From Nitrosomonas sp. (GTDB lineage Bacteria; Pseudomonadota; Gammaproteobacteria; Burkholderiales; Nitrosomonadaceae), in NCBI GenBank assembly GCA_016703745.1, contig JADJBK010000006.1, forward strand, positions 868,001 to 932,000: 64,000 nucleotides of DNA, in the 5' to 3' direction. The first letter of the stretch is position 1. Every line of letters begins with the position of its first letter. Shown one piece after another: positions 52,043 through 62,264 of this stretch. The notes beneath the pieces are model-generated. The model was given only the letters and a program-made list of their open reading frames with translations, had not been told where the DNA came from and ran no database searches. The position numbers and the translations under genes are program-made.

Positions 52043-53829
52043 CCATGACAAAATTGACCCAAATTACCCTGCCTGATATTGGTGATTACCATGACGTTCC
52101 CGTCGTGGAGATACTGGCGAAACCTGGTGATCAGGTAGGGCTGAACACTCCGTTGCTGACGCTGGAAAGTGATAAGGCCACAGTGGAGGTACCCTCACCA
52201 CAAGCGGGTACTATCAAAACATTTCATGTCAAGGTAGGCGATAAAGTATCAAAAGGTGCACTGATTGCCACGTTGGAAGTGATTGAAACAACCGATCAGC
52301 TCAATACATCCCAGTCTCTTACACAAACGGCCACAACGACCGGTATCCAGGAAAGCAGGAGTGAAGTACATGCAACACGCCCGTCATCAGCGGCAGCTTT
52401 TTCTCCAGCTGCACGTAGCGATCTGCATGTCGAGGTAGTCGTCCTGGGTGCAGGCCCGGGCGGTTATACCGCAGCATTTCGTGCCGCCGATCTTGGCAAG
52501 CAGGTCGCATTAATCGAACGCTATCCGGAACTGGGAGGTGTGTGCCTCAATGTGGGCTGCATTCCTTCCAAGGCATTGCTGCATATCGCAAAAGTTTTGA
52601 CTGAGGCACAAGCCGCGCATGAAGCCGGCATTGAGTTTGGACAACCCAGAATCAACCTTGAGCAGTTGCGCCGCTGGAAAGATAGCGTGATAAAAAAACT
52701 GACCCAGGGGCTCTTATCCCTTGCAAGACAGCGTAAGGTGACGGTCATCCAGGGTATCGGTAAATTTATCAGCCCCAATGCCATCACAATAGAGACACCT
52801 GATGGCATTAAAACAGTCTCATTTGATCACTGTGTCATCGCCTCGGGTTCATCCTCGGCCAAGCTTCCCGGGTTACCCAGTGATGCGCGTATCATTGATT
52901 CCACCGGTGCGTTGGCGCTGCATACCCTGCCCAAACGTATGCTGATACTGGGTGGCGGCATCATTGGCCTGGAAATGGCCACGGTCTACCACGCACTAGG
53001 AACAAAAGTCAGCATTGTCGAACAACTGCCACAACTCATCCCCGGCGCGGATAGTGATCTCGTCAAACCCCTTTTCAACAAGCTGAAACAGACATGCGAA
53101 GCCATCTGGCTCAACACCAGCGTCAGCCAGATCGAAGCCAGCAAGAAAGGACTGAAAGTTACCTTTACTGGTGAGCAGGCACCCGAAGCGCAATGGTTTG
53201 ATGTGGTACTGGTTGCGATCGGCCGCCGCCCCAATAGCAAACTGATTGCAGCCGAATTCGCCGGTGTGGCCGTCGATACGCGCGGCTTTATTGTGGTTGA
53301 CGAACAGATGCGTACTAACGTCTCACATATTTTTGCCATTGGTGACATTACTGGTGAACCGATGCTGGCGCATAAGGCTTCCCACCAAGGCAAGATTGCA
53401 GCAGAAGTTATTGCTGGTCACAAGGTAGCGTTCGATACCCGCACCATTCCCTCAGTTGCCTATACCGATCCCGAAATTGCATGGATGGGTCTAACAGAGA
53501 CAGAAGCCAGAAAACGAGGTACTTCCTATGAAAAGGCAAGCTTCCCATGGGCAGCCAGTGGCCGCGCGCTTGCAATGGGTAGTGAAACTGGTTTGACCAA
53601 ACTGCTGTATGACAAGACTACCCGGCGTATTCTCGGTGCAGGCATTACGGGTACCAATGCTGGAGATCTTATTGCTGAGCTCACGCTTGCACTGGAAATG
53701 GGAGCGGATATGCAGGATATTGCCCTGACGATTCACCCCCACCCCACCCTATCTGAAACCGTTATGCTCGCCGCAGAAATGGCAGAAGGTGTCATTACCG
53801 ATCTTTATCTACCCGGTGGCAAGAAATAA
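52039..53829 (+). CDS. lpdA: Dihydrolipoyl dehydrogenase with N-terminal lipoyl domain
   Basis: E3 subunit of 2-oxoacid dehydrogenase complexes; reoxidises dihydrolipoamide using FAD and NAD+. The 596-aa protein has an extra N-terminal lipoyl domain (about residues 5-80) with lipoyl-Lys46 in LESDKATVEVP, a Pro/Ala/Thr/Ser-rich linker, then the flavoprotein: GAGPGGYTAAFRAADLG, the redox pair in GGVCLNVGCIPSKAL, NAD-binding GGGIIGLEMATVYHALG and the C-terminal catalytic HPHPTLSE. Lipoyl-bearing E3s are typical of PDH complexes in betaproteobacteria. No E1 or E2 gene is adjacent; the partner upstream is proA. Confidence 0.95.
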   Translation: MTMTKLTQITLPDIGDYHDVPVVEILAKPGDQVGLNTPLLTLESDKATVEVPSPQAGTIKTFHVKVGDKVSKGALIATLEVIETTDQLNTSQSLTQTATTTGIQESRSEVHATRPSSAAAFSPAARSDLHVEVVVLGAGPGGYTAAFRAADLGKQVALIERYPELGGVCLNVGCIPSKALLHIAKVLTEAQAAHEAGIEFGQPRINLEQLRRWKDSVIKKLTQGLLSLARQRKVTVIQGIGKFISPNAITIETPDGIKTVSFDHCVIASGSSSAKLPGLPSDARIIDSTGALALHTLPKRMLILGGGIIGLEMATVYHALGTKVSIVEQLPQLIPGADSDLVKPLFNKLKQTCEAIWLNTSVSQIEASKKGLKVTFTGEQAPEAQWFDVVLVAIGRRPNSKLIAAEFAGVAVDTRGFIVVDEQMRTNVSHIFAIGDITGEPMLAHKASHQGKIAAEVIAGHKVAFDTRTIPSVAYTDPEIAWMGLTETEARKRGTSYEKASFPWAASGRALAMGSETGLTKLLYDKTTRRILGAGITGTNAGDLIAELTLALEMGADMQDIALTIHPHPTLSETVMLAAEMAEGVITDLYLPGGKK

Positions 53830-54180
53830 AATAGTTCAACAAACATCGGAAGAAGTAGCCGATATTCGCTAAACTCTCTTTTTAGCTATCAACCACACCT
53901 GTTTTTGTAAGTTGCCAACTAACCTCGAACCCTGCGACACATACCTGGATCGTAGCACCAGAAGTTTTGAATGGCACGTTACGCCAAATAAATAGAGGGG
54001 GTTGTGGTAAAATCAGCGGTTGCAACGACCCAATAAACAGCCCCACCCGCAAACATTTTCCGAAAAATAGATGCGTGCTGCACACCGTCCCTGCTTTTTT
54101 CTGGATATTAACCGCCACTTGTCAACGACTATTTAGACAAATTCTAATTCTCATTTAACTGATACTCATTCCGAATCACT
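53830..54180. other. Intergenic region upstream of gyrA
   Basis: A 351-bp spacer without a convincing gene. It must carry the gyrA promoter; TAAAAT at about 54008 is one possible -10 but I find no good -35. No strong terminator for lpdA is visible. A 63-codon frame around 53967-54158 lacks a ribosome site. Confidence 0.4.
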
Positions 54181-56727
54181 ATGGATCAATTCGCAAAGGA
54201 AACCCTGCCCATCAGCCTTGAAGATGAGATGAAACGTTCTTATCTCGATTATGCGATGAGTGTTATTGTCGGCAGAGCATTACCTGATGTGCGTGACGGT
54301 CTCAAGCCGGTGCACCGGAGGGTACTCTTCGCCATGCATGAATTATCCAACGACTGGAATCGGCCTTACAAGAAATCAGCACGTATCGTGGGAGATGTCA
54401 TCGGTAAATACCATCCTCATGGCGATACTGCGGTTTATGACACTATCGTGCGCATGGCACAGGATTTTTCATTACGTTATATGCTGGTCGATGGTCAGGG
54501 AAATTTTGGCTCGATTGACGGGGATAATGCAGCAGCCATGCGTTATACCGAAATCCGCATGTCGCGTATTGCACACGAACTCCTGGCAGATCTTGACAAA
54601 GAAACCGTTGATTTTGGCACAAATTACGATGAATCTGAGCGTGAGCCACTGATTCTTCCTGCCAAAATACCTAATTTGCTAATCAATGGCTCATCCGGTA
54701 TCGCCGTTGGAATGGCAACCAGCATCCCGCCACACAACCTCAATGAAGTCATCGATGCCTGTCTTTTGTTACAGACTAAACCAGAAGCAGATATTGACGA
54801 GTTAATGACCTACATCATTGCGCCAGATTTTCCGACCGCCGGAATTCTCTATGGTGTTGCGGGTATTCGTGATGGCTACCGTACCGGTCGTGGAAGGGTT
54901 GTCATACGCGCTCGAACTCATTTTGAAGATATGGAGAAAGGTAGCCGTCAAAGTATCATTATCGATGAGCTTCCCTATCAGGTAAATAAAGCCAATCTGC
55001 TGATACGTATCGGCGAGCTGGTGCGCGATAAGAGAATCGAAGGTATTTCTGAATTACGCGATGAATCTGATAAATCCGGTATGCGAGTAGTAATCGAATT
55101 GAAGCGAGGTGAAAACCCGGATGTTATTCTGAACAATCTGTATAAAGAAACACAAATGCAGGATACGTTCGGAATGAATATGGTCGCACTCGTCGATGGC
55201 CAGCCGCGTCTGCTCAATCTGAAGCAGATGCTGGAATGTTTTCTGCGTCATCGCCGTGAAGTAGTCACACGGCGCACAGCTTTTGAACTCAAAAAAGCGC
55301 GTGAACGAGGCCACTTACTGGAAGGTCTCGCGGTAGCATTATCCAACGTAGACGAAATTATTGCGTTAATCAAGGCTGCGCCTACGCCTGCTGACGCAAA
55401 ACAAGGCTTGATGTCCCGGCCATGGCATTCGCAACTGGTAGAGGAAATGCTACGGCGCGCGACTATCGATGCCGAAAGCCTGCGGCCTGACTTGCTGACC
55501 GCCAATCTTGGGCTGACTGCACATGGTTATCTGTTATCGGATGTTCAGGCACAAGCCATTCTGGATTTACGCCTGCAACGCCTGACTGGCCTCGAACAGG
55601 AAAAAATTGTTTCCGAATACCGCGAAGTAATGAATAAGATTCTCGATTTGCTGGATATATTGGCTAACTCGGGCAGAATCACTGCCATCATTACTGAAGA
55701 ATTGACTGCGATCAAACAGCAGTTTGGCGATATCCGCCGCAGTGAAGTCGTAGTTGATGCCGAAGATCTGCAAACTGAAGATTTGATCACTCCGGCTGAC
55801 ATGGTAGTGACGCTATCTCACGCAGGCTACATAAAATCCCAGCTACTGGATGATTATCAGGCACAAAAACGTGGCGGGCGCGGCAAACTCGCCATCACGA
55901 CCCGCGAGGATGACTTCATCGACAATCTGTTCATAGCCAATACTCACGATTATATTTTGTGCTTCTCCAGCCTGGGTCGTATTTATTGGATCAAGGTCTA
56001 CAACGTACCGCAAGGCAGCCGATCTGCTCGCGGCAAGCCGATCAATAATTTACTTCCGCTGGTGCAGAACGAAAAAATTAATGCTGTCCTGCCTGTTAAA
56101 ACTTTTGATGATACACATTTTATTTTCATGGCAACTGCGCTCGGAACGGTTAAAAAAACACCACTAACCGAGTTCTCACGCCCACGTAGCAGCGGAATTA
56201 TTGCAATTGGACTGGATGAAGGTGATTATTTGATTGGTATTGCCCTCACAGACGGCAAACATGATGTGATGCTGTTCTCTGATGCCGGGAAAGCGGTACG
56301 ATTTGATGAGAATGATGTCCGGCCGATAGGCCGTCAGGCGCGTGGTGTCAGGGGAATGAAGCTTGGTACGGGCCAAAAGGTGATCTCGCTGCTGGTGGCA
56401 GAAAATGAATCTCTGGCGGTGCTGACCGCAACTGAAAATGGCTTTGGTAAACGTACCCCTATCAGTGAATATACTCGTCATGGGCGTGCCACACAGGGCA
56501 TGATTGCAATCAGCACCAACATCCGTAATGGCAAGGTTGTGGCCGCACAGCTCGTCCAGCCGGAAGATGAAATCATGCTAATCACAACCGGGGGAATTAT
56601 GATTCGAACACGTGTCAGTGAAATCAGGGAAATGGGACGCTCAACCCAGGGTGTCACATTAATCAATCTGGGAAACAATGAAAAACTCGCCGGACTAGAA
56701 AGAATAATCGAAACCGAAGAAAACTAA
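54181..56727 (+). CDS. gyrA: DNA gyrase subunit A
   Basis: Cuts and rejoins DNA in the A2B2 gyrase that introduces negative supercoils. The 848-aa protein has the catalytic Tyr122 in AAAMRYTEIRMSR and the quinolone-determining region HPHGDTAVYDTIVRMAQ. Numbering matches E. coli, with Thr83 and Asp87. The C-terminal beta-pinwheel is complete, with a GyrA-box-like QKRGGRGK (about residue 561). Position 83 is Ser in E. coli; Thr occurs naturally in other bacteria and need not mean selection. It heads the run gyrA-serC-serA-pheA-hisC-tyrA, 14 bp before serC. Confidence 0.98.
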   Translation: MDQFAKETLPISLEDEMKRSYLDYAMSVIVGRALPDVRDGLKPVHRRVLFAMHELSNDWNRPYKKSARIVGDVIGKYHPHGDTAVYDTIVRMAQDFSLRYMLVDGQGNFGSIDGDNAAAMRYTEIRMSRIAHELLADLDKETVDFGTNYDESEREPLILPAKIPNLLINGSSGIAVGMATSIPPHNLNEVIDACLLLQTKPEADIDELMTYIIAPDFPTAGILYGVAGIRDGYRTGRGRVVIRARTHFEDMEKGSRQSIIIDELPYQVNKANLLIRIGELVRDKRIEGISELRDESDKSGMRVVIELKRGENPDVILNNLYKETQMQDTFGMNMVALVDGQPRLLNLKQMLECFLRHRREVVTRRTAFELKKARERGHLLEGLAVALSNVDEIIALIKAAPTPADAKQGLMSRPWHSQLVEEMLRRATIDAESLRPDLLTANLGLTAHGYLLSDVQAQAILDLRLQRLTGLEQEKIVSEYREVMNKILDLLDILANSGRITAIITEELTAIKQQFGDIRRSEVVVDAEDLQTEDLITPADMVVTLSHAGYIKSQLLDDYQAQKRGGRGKLAITTREDDFIDNLFIANTHDYILCFSSLGRIYWIKVYNVPQGSRSARGKPINNLLPLVQNEKINAVLPVKTFDDTHFIFMATALGTVKKTPLTEFSRPRSSGIIAIGLDEGDYLIGIALTDGKHDVMLFSDAGKAVRFDENDVRPIGRQARGVRGMKLGTGQKVISLLVAENESLAVLTATENGFGKRTPISEYTRHGRATQGMIAISTNIRNGKVVAAQLVQPEDEIMLITTGGIMIRTRVSEIREMGRSTQGVTLINLGNNEKLAGLERIIETEEN

Positions 56728-56741
56728 ACAAAGCATACCTT

Positions 56742-57848
56742 ATGCGAAAAATCTTTAATTTCAGTGCAGGTCCGGCTGTATTGCCGGAGATCGTGCTTCA
56801 GCAGGCGCGTGATGAGATGCTCGACTGGCGGGGTAGTGGAATGTCCGTCATGGAAATGAGTCATCGCGGCAGGGAATTCATGTTGATTGCCGAGCAAGCC
56901 GAACAGGATTTGCGTGATCTGGTCAATATCCCCGACCATTACAAAATCCTTTTTCTGCAAGGTGGCGCATCCTGTCAATTTGCGATGGTACCCATGAATC
57001 TGCTAGGCAACAAGAAGCATGCTGATTATGTTCATACGGGTCAATGGTCAGAAAAGGCTATTGCCGAAGCATCGAACTACTGCCAGGTACATCTCGCCGC
57101 CAGCGCGGAAAAAAGTGCTTTCAACTCGGCACCGCCAATGGATCAATGGCAAATCAGCCCGAACACGGCTTATCTCCACTACACCACCAACGAAACCATC
57201 GGTGGCGTTGAGTTCCAGTGGATACCTGATTTGTCAAAGATTGCTGGCGGAAGCTCAGACATCCCCCTGGTTGCTGATATGTCATCCAATTTTCTGTCTC
57301 GCCCATTTGATATCAGCAAATTTGGATTGATTTACGCCGGCGCTCAGAAAAATGTTGGCCCCGCAGGGTTGGTAATTGTCATTGTGCGCGAAGATTTACT
57401 ACAAACCGATCCGCTTACCGGCACACCGACCATGTACCGCTACAAAACACACGCGCAGAATGATTCAATGTATAACACACCACCAACTTATGCTATTTAT
57501 ATCATGGGTCTGGTGATGCAATGGCTGAAACAACTCGGTGGCCTGTCCGCAATCGAGCAACGTAATCTCACCAAAGCAAAACTAATTTACGACCTGATTG
57601 ATGCCAGCGCGTTCTATCACTGCCCGGTAGCAACACCAGATCGTTCACGAATGAATATTCCTTTTACCCTGGCTGATGCAGCCCTCGATAGTATTTTTTT
57701 GCAGCAGGCCGAAGCACATGGATTAATTCAACTAAAAGGTCACCGTTCCGTGGGGGGTATGCGAGCATCGATCTATAACGCCATGTCAGTGGAAGGCGTG
57801 CAAACACTGGTTACCTTCATGCGGGAATTTGAGAAAAATCATGCCTGA
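56742..57848 (+). CDS. serC: Phosphoserine aminotransferase
   Basis: PLP enzyme making 3-phosphoserine (serine synthesis) and a step of pyridoxal phosphate synthesis. The 368-aa protein begins FNFSAGPAVLPEIVL, has SHRGREFMLIAEQAE (about residues 40-54), FLQGGASCQFAMVPMNLL, ADMSSNFLSRPFD and the PLP Lys203 in YAGAQKNVGPAGL. The last codons overlap the serA start by 8 bp. It follows gyrA by 14 bp. Confidence 0.98.
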   Translation: MRKIFNFSAGPAVLPEIVLQQARDEMLDWRGSGMSVMEMSHRGREFMLIAEQAEQDLRDLVNIPDHYKILFLQGGASCQFAMVPMNLLGNKKHADYVHTGQWSEKAIAEASNYCQVHLAASAEKSAFNSAPPMDQWQISPNTAYLHYTTNETIGGVEFQWIPDLSKIAGGSSDIPLVADMSSNFLSRPFDISKFGLIYAGAQKNVGPAGLVIVIVREDLLQTDPLTGTPTMYRYKTHAQNDSMYNTPPTYAIYIMGLVMQWLKQLGGLSAIEQRNLTKAKLIYDLIDASAFYHCPVATPDRSRMNIPFTLADAALDSIFLQQAEAHGLIQLKGHRSVGGMRASIYNAMSVEGVQTLVTFMREFEKNHA

Positions 57849-59052
57849 GTCACAAAATAATAAATTCGGCATTCTCACACTCAATGCCATTGCCGCTGTC
57901 GGGCTCACCCGTCTGCCAGACGGCTATTTCCAGGTTGGCAATACCATTACCGATCCGGACGCCATCCTGCTACGCTCACACAATATGCACGATATGCCTG
58001 TTCCCAGGAGTGTAGTCGCGATCGGCCGCGCTGGCGCTGGCACCAACAATATTCCGGTTAACCAGATGAATGCGCGTGGTATTCCGGTATTCAACACCCC
58101 TGGCGCCAATGCCAATGCTGTCAAGGAACTGGTACTGACTGGAATATTGCTGGCTTCTCGCAATATCATTCCCGCCATTCGCTTTGTCGATACGCTACAA
58201 GGGGATGATGCCGACTTACATCAACAGGTAGAAACTGAGAAAAAACGCTTTTCTGGACTAGAGCTGCCTGGGCAAATACTGGGTATCATCGGGCTTGGAA
58301 AAATTGGAAGACTGGTTGCCGATGCCGCAATCAAACTGGGAATGAAGGTATCGGGTTTTGATCCTAAAATTACGATTGACGCTGCCTGGAGCCTACCCGC
58401 TGAAGTCAGAAAAGTGAACGAAATAGAAACACTGGTACACCGTAGCCATATCATTTCGCTGCATATTCCACTAACCGATTCGACACGTCACCTTATCAAT
58501 ACCGACCTGGTTGCCAGAATGCAGAAAAATACGGTGTTACTGAATTTTTCACGTGATGAGATCGTGGATGAAGATGCGATTCTTGCTGGTATCGAACAAG
58601 GTACGATCAAGAATTATATTTGTGATTTTCCAAGTCAAAAACTGCAGCATCACCCCGCAGTCATTGCCCTGCCCCATCTGGGCGCCTCAACCAAAGAAGC
58701 CGAAGAAAACTGCGCCATCATGATTGCCGATCAGATTATGGATTATCTGATCAATGGCAACATCTTACACAGCGTTAATTTTCCAGATATTTCGATGGAG
58801 CGGGAAGTCCCCTACCGGGCAGCCATCGCTAACGCCAATGTACCGAACTTACTTGGACAAATATCAACCTGCATGGCCAGTATCGGCCTGAACATTCATA
58901 ACATGGTAAACAAGTCGCGCGGCGAGATTGCTTATACCCTGGTGGATACCGACAAACCCATTCCACAGGAAATCATCAACGCAATCGAAAATATTACTGG
59001 TGTGTTAATGGTACGTTATATCCCTAAACTGCCCAGTGATGGGCAACAGTAA
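57841..59052 (+). CDS. serA: D-3-phosphoglycerate dehydrogenase (ACT-domain form)
   Basis: First step of serine synthesis. The 403-aa protein has the substrate-binding start (AIGRAGAGTNNIPVNQMNAR, about residues 62-81), the NAD motif GIIGLGKIGRLVADAAIKLG, the catalytic His in ALPHLGASTKEAEEN, and a C-terminal ACT-like domain (about 325-400, ANVPNLLGQISTCMASIGLN). I chose ATG 57841. Such shorter SerAs with one ACT domain are common. Placement between serC and pheA puts both serine-pathway genes together. Confidence 0.92.
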   Translation: MPESQNNKFGILTLNAIAAVGLTRLPDGYFQVGNTITDPDAILLRSHNMHDMPVPRSVVAIGRAGAGTNNIPVNQMNARGIPVFNTPGANANAVKELVLTGILLASRNIIPAIRFVDTLQGDDADLHQQVETEKKRFSGLELPGQILGIIGLGKIGRLVADAAIKLGMKVSGFDPKITIDAAWSLPAEVRKVNEIETLVHRSHIISLHIPLTDSTRHLINTDLVARMQKNTVLLNFSRDEIVDEDAILAGIEQGTIKNYICDFPSQKLQHHPAVIALPHLGASTKEAEENCAIMIADQIMDYLINGNILHSVNFPDISMEREVPYRAAIANANVPNLLGQISTCMASIGLNIHNMVNKSRGEIAYTLVDTDKPIPQEIINAIENITGVLMVRYIPKLPSDGQQ

Positions 59053-59097
59053 TTTTTTGATATTCTTGGAGAGCATCAGACGCTATCAGAGAAAAGT

Positions 59098-60165
59098 ATG
59101 ATCGAAAACCTGAAACATTTGCGTGACAAAATCGATGCCATCGATGATGAATTGCTCAAACTAATCAGCACGCGTGCACAGCTTGCGCAGGAAGTGGGTC
59201 GGCAGAAGTCAGGTGTCGCCTATCGTCCTGAGCGGGAATCGCAGATTTTTGCCCGCTTGCAGCAAAATAATCGTGGCCCACTCAGTCAGACTCAAATCCA
59301 GCAGCTATTCACCGAAATCATTTCAGCCTGCCGGGCACTGGAAGATCCATTCACGGTCGCTTACCTGGGACCGGAAGGAACATTCTCCGAAGAAGCCGTC
59401 AACAAACGCTTTGGCAAAGCTGTCCATGCGTTACCCAGCAGTTCAATCGATGACGTATTTCGAAAAGTGGAATCTGGAACAGCCAGTTTTGGTGTCGTTC
59501 CGGTCGAGAATTCGACCGAAGGTGCGGTTGGCAGAACCATGGATTTACTGCTCCAGACATCGCTCGTGATTTGTGGCGAGTTGGAATTGGCCATTCATCA
59601 GTGCTTGATGGCAAAACAGCTGGATTTGAGTAAAATTCAAAGAATTTATTCGCATCCGCAGTCATTTGCTCAATGCCAGTCCTGGCTGATAGAGAACTTG
59701 CATAATCTGCAGGGAATCGAATGTATCAATGCCGCCAGTAATGCCGATGCCGCACGGCTGGCAGCCAATGACGAGCATGCTGCCGCTATTGCCGGCAAGC
59801 AAGCGGCGGAAGTGTTCGGTTTGATGTTGTATGCCTGTAACATCGAGGATAATCCAAATAACACCACCCGTTTTCTCATCATTGGTTCACAAGCTGTTGC
59901 ACCTTCCGGACGAGACAAAACTTCGCTGGCCATGGCAACCAACAATCGCCCCGGTGCGGTACATGAGCTGCTGGCACCACTGGCGCGTCATCAGGTCAGC
60001 ATGACGCGTCTCGAATCACGCCCTTCGCGTACTAATTTATGGGATTACGTCTTCTTTGTCGATATTGAAGGGCATCAACAGGATGAAAATGTGGCCCTGG
60101 CGTTGCAGGCACTTCACCGTAATGCAACTTTCATCAAGCTATTGGGTTCCTATCCCATAGCTTGA
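59098..60165 (+). CDS. pheA: Chorismate mutase/prephenate dehydratase (P-protein)
   Basis: Bifunctional phenylalanine-branch enzyme. Of 355 aa, about residues 1-85 form an AroQ chorismate mutase domain (LRDKIDAIDDELLKLISTR, RPERESQIFARL). Residues about 90-270 form the dehydratase (VAYLGPEGTFSEEAVNKRFG, VPVENSTEGAVGRTMDLL, and NNTTRFLIIG with the catalytic Thr). An ACT domain follows (about 280-350) with RLESRPSRT, the phenylalanine-binding ESRP motif, indicating feedback inhibition. Confidence 0.97.
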   Translation: MIENLKHLRDKIDAIDDELLKLISTRAQLAQEVGRQKSGVAYRPERESQIFARLQQNNRGPLSQTQIQQLFTEIISACRALEDPFTVAYLGPEGTFSEEAVNKRFGKAVHALPSSSIDDVFRKVESGTASFGVVPVENSTEGAVGRTMDLLLQTSLVICGELELAIHQCLMAKQLDLSKIQRIYSHPQSFAQCQSWLIENLHNLQGIECINAASNADAARLAANDEHAAAIAGKQAAEVFGLMLYACNIEDNPNNTTRFLIIGSQAVAPSGRDKTSLAMATNNRPGAVHELLAPLARHQVSMTRLESRPSRTNLWDYVFFVDIEGHQQDENVALALQALHRNATFIKLLGSYPIA

Positions 60166-60201
60166 CCATTCTTCTCTCTTAATGAGTAAGTTCCCAACAC
60201 C

Positions 60202-61332
60202 ATGAAGCTACGTGACCTCGCACCCGAATATATTCGGGCAATTCAACCCTACCGCCCCGGCAAACCGATATCTGAACTGGTGCGTGAGCTTGATCTCAAT
60301 AAAGATGAAGTCATCAAGCTTGCATCCAACGAAAACCCGCTGGGTACCAGCCCAATGGCCAAGAAGGCCATGATCCAGGCACTCAGCGAAGCTTCCCGTT
60401 ATCCCGATGGCAGTGGTTTTGAATTGAAGGCTGTGCTCTCCGAATATTTTGGTGTATCCACTGAGCAGATCGTGCTTGGCAATGGCTCTAATGATGTTCT
60501 GGAGCTAGCTGCCCGCATTTTCTTACGCCCCGGGGCCTCAGCAATCTATTCTCAATACGCATTTGCCATTTACCCATTACTGGCGCAAGCAGTAGGTGCT
60601 ACCGGAATCTCGGTGCCCGCACGTAATTTTGGCCATGACCTGGCAGCTATGCTCGATGCAACCACGGCGGATACGCGTATCGTCTTTATCGCCAACCCCA
60701 ATAATCCGACCGGCACGCTATGTGAAGGGCGTGATCTACTACGCTTTATGGAACGTATCTCACCGGATATCCTGGTCATTCTTGATGAAGCTTATGATGA
60801 ATATCTGTCGGAGGCCCACCAGGCGCACAGCATCGCCTGGTTGAAGGACTTTCCCAATCTGGTGATTACCCGGACTTTTTCCAAGGCATATGGCCTGGCA
60901 AGTGTGCGTGTCGGTTTTGCACTGGCGCACCCAGATATTGCTAACCTGATGAATCGTATCCGTCAACCCTTCAATGTCAACAGTATCGGTCAGGCTGGTG
61001 CATTGGCGGCTCTCCAGGATGTCGAGTTTGTCAAACAGGCGTACACCACCAATCGGAACGGTATGCTGCAAATGACCAATGGATTACGGCAACTGGGAGT
61101 TGAGTTTATTCCGTCCTATGCTAATTTTGTCAGCATCCATATCGATGGTGAATCGATCAATGCTTTGAAAGTTTACAAATATCTGTTGCGTCAGGGGGTA
61201 ATTGTGCGGCCTTTGAATAATTACGGCATGAATCATCATTTGCGGGTCACAATTGGCCTTGAAGCAGAAAATCACAAATTCCTGGTTTCACTGGAACAAT
61301 CTCTGAAAAAGTTGCCTGACCAAATCTCTTAA
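60202..61332 (+). CDS. hisC: Histidinol-phosphate aminotransferase family enzyme
   Basis: PLP fold-type I aminotransferase, 376 aa. It has KLASNENPLGTSPMAKKAM (about residues 39-57), IVLGNGSNDVLELAARIFL, NPNNPTGTL, DEAYDEYL, and the PLP Lys228 in RTFSKAYGLASVRVGFAL. Between pheA and tyrA it may act on imidazole-acetol phosphate, phenylpyruvate and 4-hydroxyphenylpyruvate (inference from position and from known broad HisC2 enzymes). It overlaps tyrA by one base. Confidence 0.94.
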   Translation: MKLRDLAPEYIRAIQPYRPGKPISELVRELDLNKDEVIKLASNENPLGTSPMAKKAMIQALSEASRYPDGSGFELKAVLSEYFGVSTEQIVLGNGSNDVLELAARIFLRPGASAIYSQYAFAIYPLLAQAVGATGISVPARNFGHDLAAMLDATTADTRIVFIANPNNPTGTLCEGRDLLRFMERISPDILVILDEAYDEYLSEAHQAHSIAWLKDFPNLVITRTFSKAYGLASVRVGFALAHPDIANLMNRIRQPFNVNSIGQAGALAALQDVEFVKQAYTTNRNGMLQMTNGLRQLGVEFIPSYANFVSIHIDGESINALKVYKYLLRQGVIVRPLNNYGMNHHLRVTIGLEAENHKFLVSLEQSLKKLPDQIS

Positions 61333-62207
61333 TGACCCAATGTCTTGGCAAACTGGTGGTAATTGGTGTCGGACTGATTGGCGGTTCATTTGCACTTGCG
61401 CTGCGCCAGGCGGGACAGGTTTCACACATCACCGGAATCGGACGCAGTCACCAAAATCTGCAACGCGCTATCGAGCTGGGCATCATCGATGAATACACTG
61501 ATGATTATGCCAAGGCTTTATCAGGTGCGGATTTTGTGCTACTGGCGACTCCAGTTGGACAAAATCCCAACATTTTTCAACAGATTGCACCTCATCTGGA
61601 AGAACATACCGTCTTGTCCGATGTCGGCAGTACCAAACAACATGTCGTCAATACTGTGTATGAGTATCTCGGCAATCACCGGCATCTTTTTATTCCTGCT
61701 CACCCGATTGCCGGTACAGAATTCAGTGGCGCCGATGCGGCAGACCCCGCTCTATTTCGAAATAAGCCCGTTATATTGACGCCGTTGCCAGAAAACAACA
61801 CAGCTGCCATCGATCAGGTTACGTTTCTCTGGCAACAATGCGGTACAGTTGTCTCCTGCATGACCTCTGCACAGCATGATCAAGTACTGGCCTCAATCAG
61901 CCATTTGCCACACCTGCTGGCATTCACGCTTATGAACCATATCAGCACGGTTGGTGGAGATCAAACTATGGCGAACCTACAACTGGCAGGCACCAGTCTC
62001 AAAGACATGACCCGCATCGCAGGCAGCTCACCTGAGATGTGGCGTGATATCTGCATTGATAACCGTGAGGCGCTGATTGAGCAAATCGAAACTTATCAAT
62101 TCCAGTTGGAAAATTTACAAGACCTGTTGCGCCACTCCGACAGCGAATCAATAGAACGGTTTTTTCTGCAAGCGCGCAACATCCACCAAAAATGGCTCCA
62201 ATATTAA
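61332..62207 (+). CDS. tyrA: Prephenate/arogenate dehydrogenase
   Basis: Tyrosine-branch enzyme, 291 aa without a chorismate mutase domain. It has the NAD motif VVIGVGLIGGSFALALRQAG (about residues 9-28), LLATPVGQNP, SDVGSTKQHVV, HPIAGTEFSGADAAD and SHLPHLLAFTLMNHI with the catalytic His. Last of the aromatic cluster in the window. In related genomes aroA, cmk and rpsA usually follow; here a truncated gene and repeats follow instead. Confidence 0.95.
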   Translation: MTQCLGKLVVIGVGLIGGSFALALRQAGQVSHITGIGRSHQNLQRAIELGIIDEYTDDYAKALSGADFVLLATPVGQNPNIFQQIAPHLEEHTVLSDVGSTKQHVVNTVYEYLGNHRHLFIPAHPIAGTEFSGADAADPALFRNKPVILTPLPENNTAAIDQVTFLWQQCGTVVSCMTSAQHDQVLASISHLPHLLAFTLMNHISTVGGDQTMANLQLAGTSLKDMTRIAGSSPEMWRDICIDNREALIEQIETYQFQLENLQDLLRHSDSESIERFFLQARNIHQKWLQY

Positions 62208-62264
62208 GCATGTCCCAAGCGATGTCGTAGAATCAACCGGATAGTTAAAGATTGGATGCGCTTG

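Noticed and set aside
54181..54460. GyrA Thr83 as acquired quinolone resistance
   Set aside because: Thr at this position is a natural variant in several bacteria; Asp87 is unchanged, and no selection can be inferred.
54443..54649. Antisense frames inside gyrA, rne and other long genes
   Set aside because: All are frame shadows with no ribosome sites or family features.
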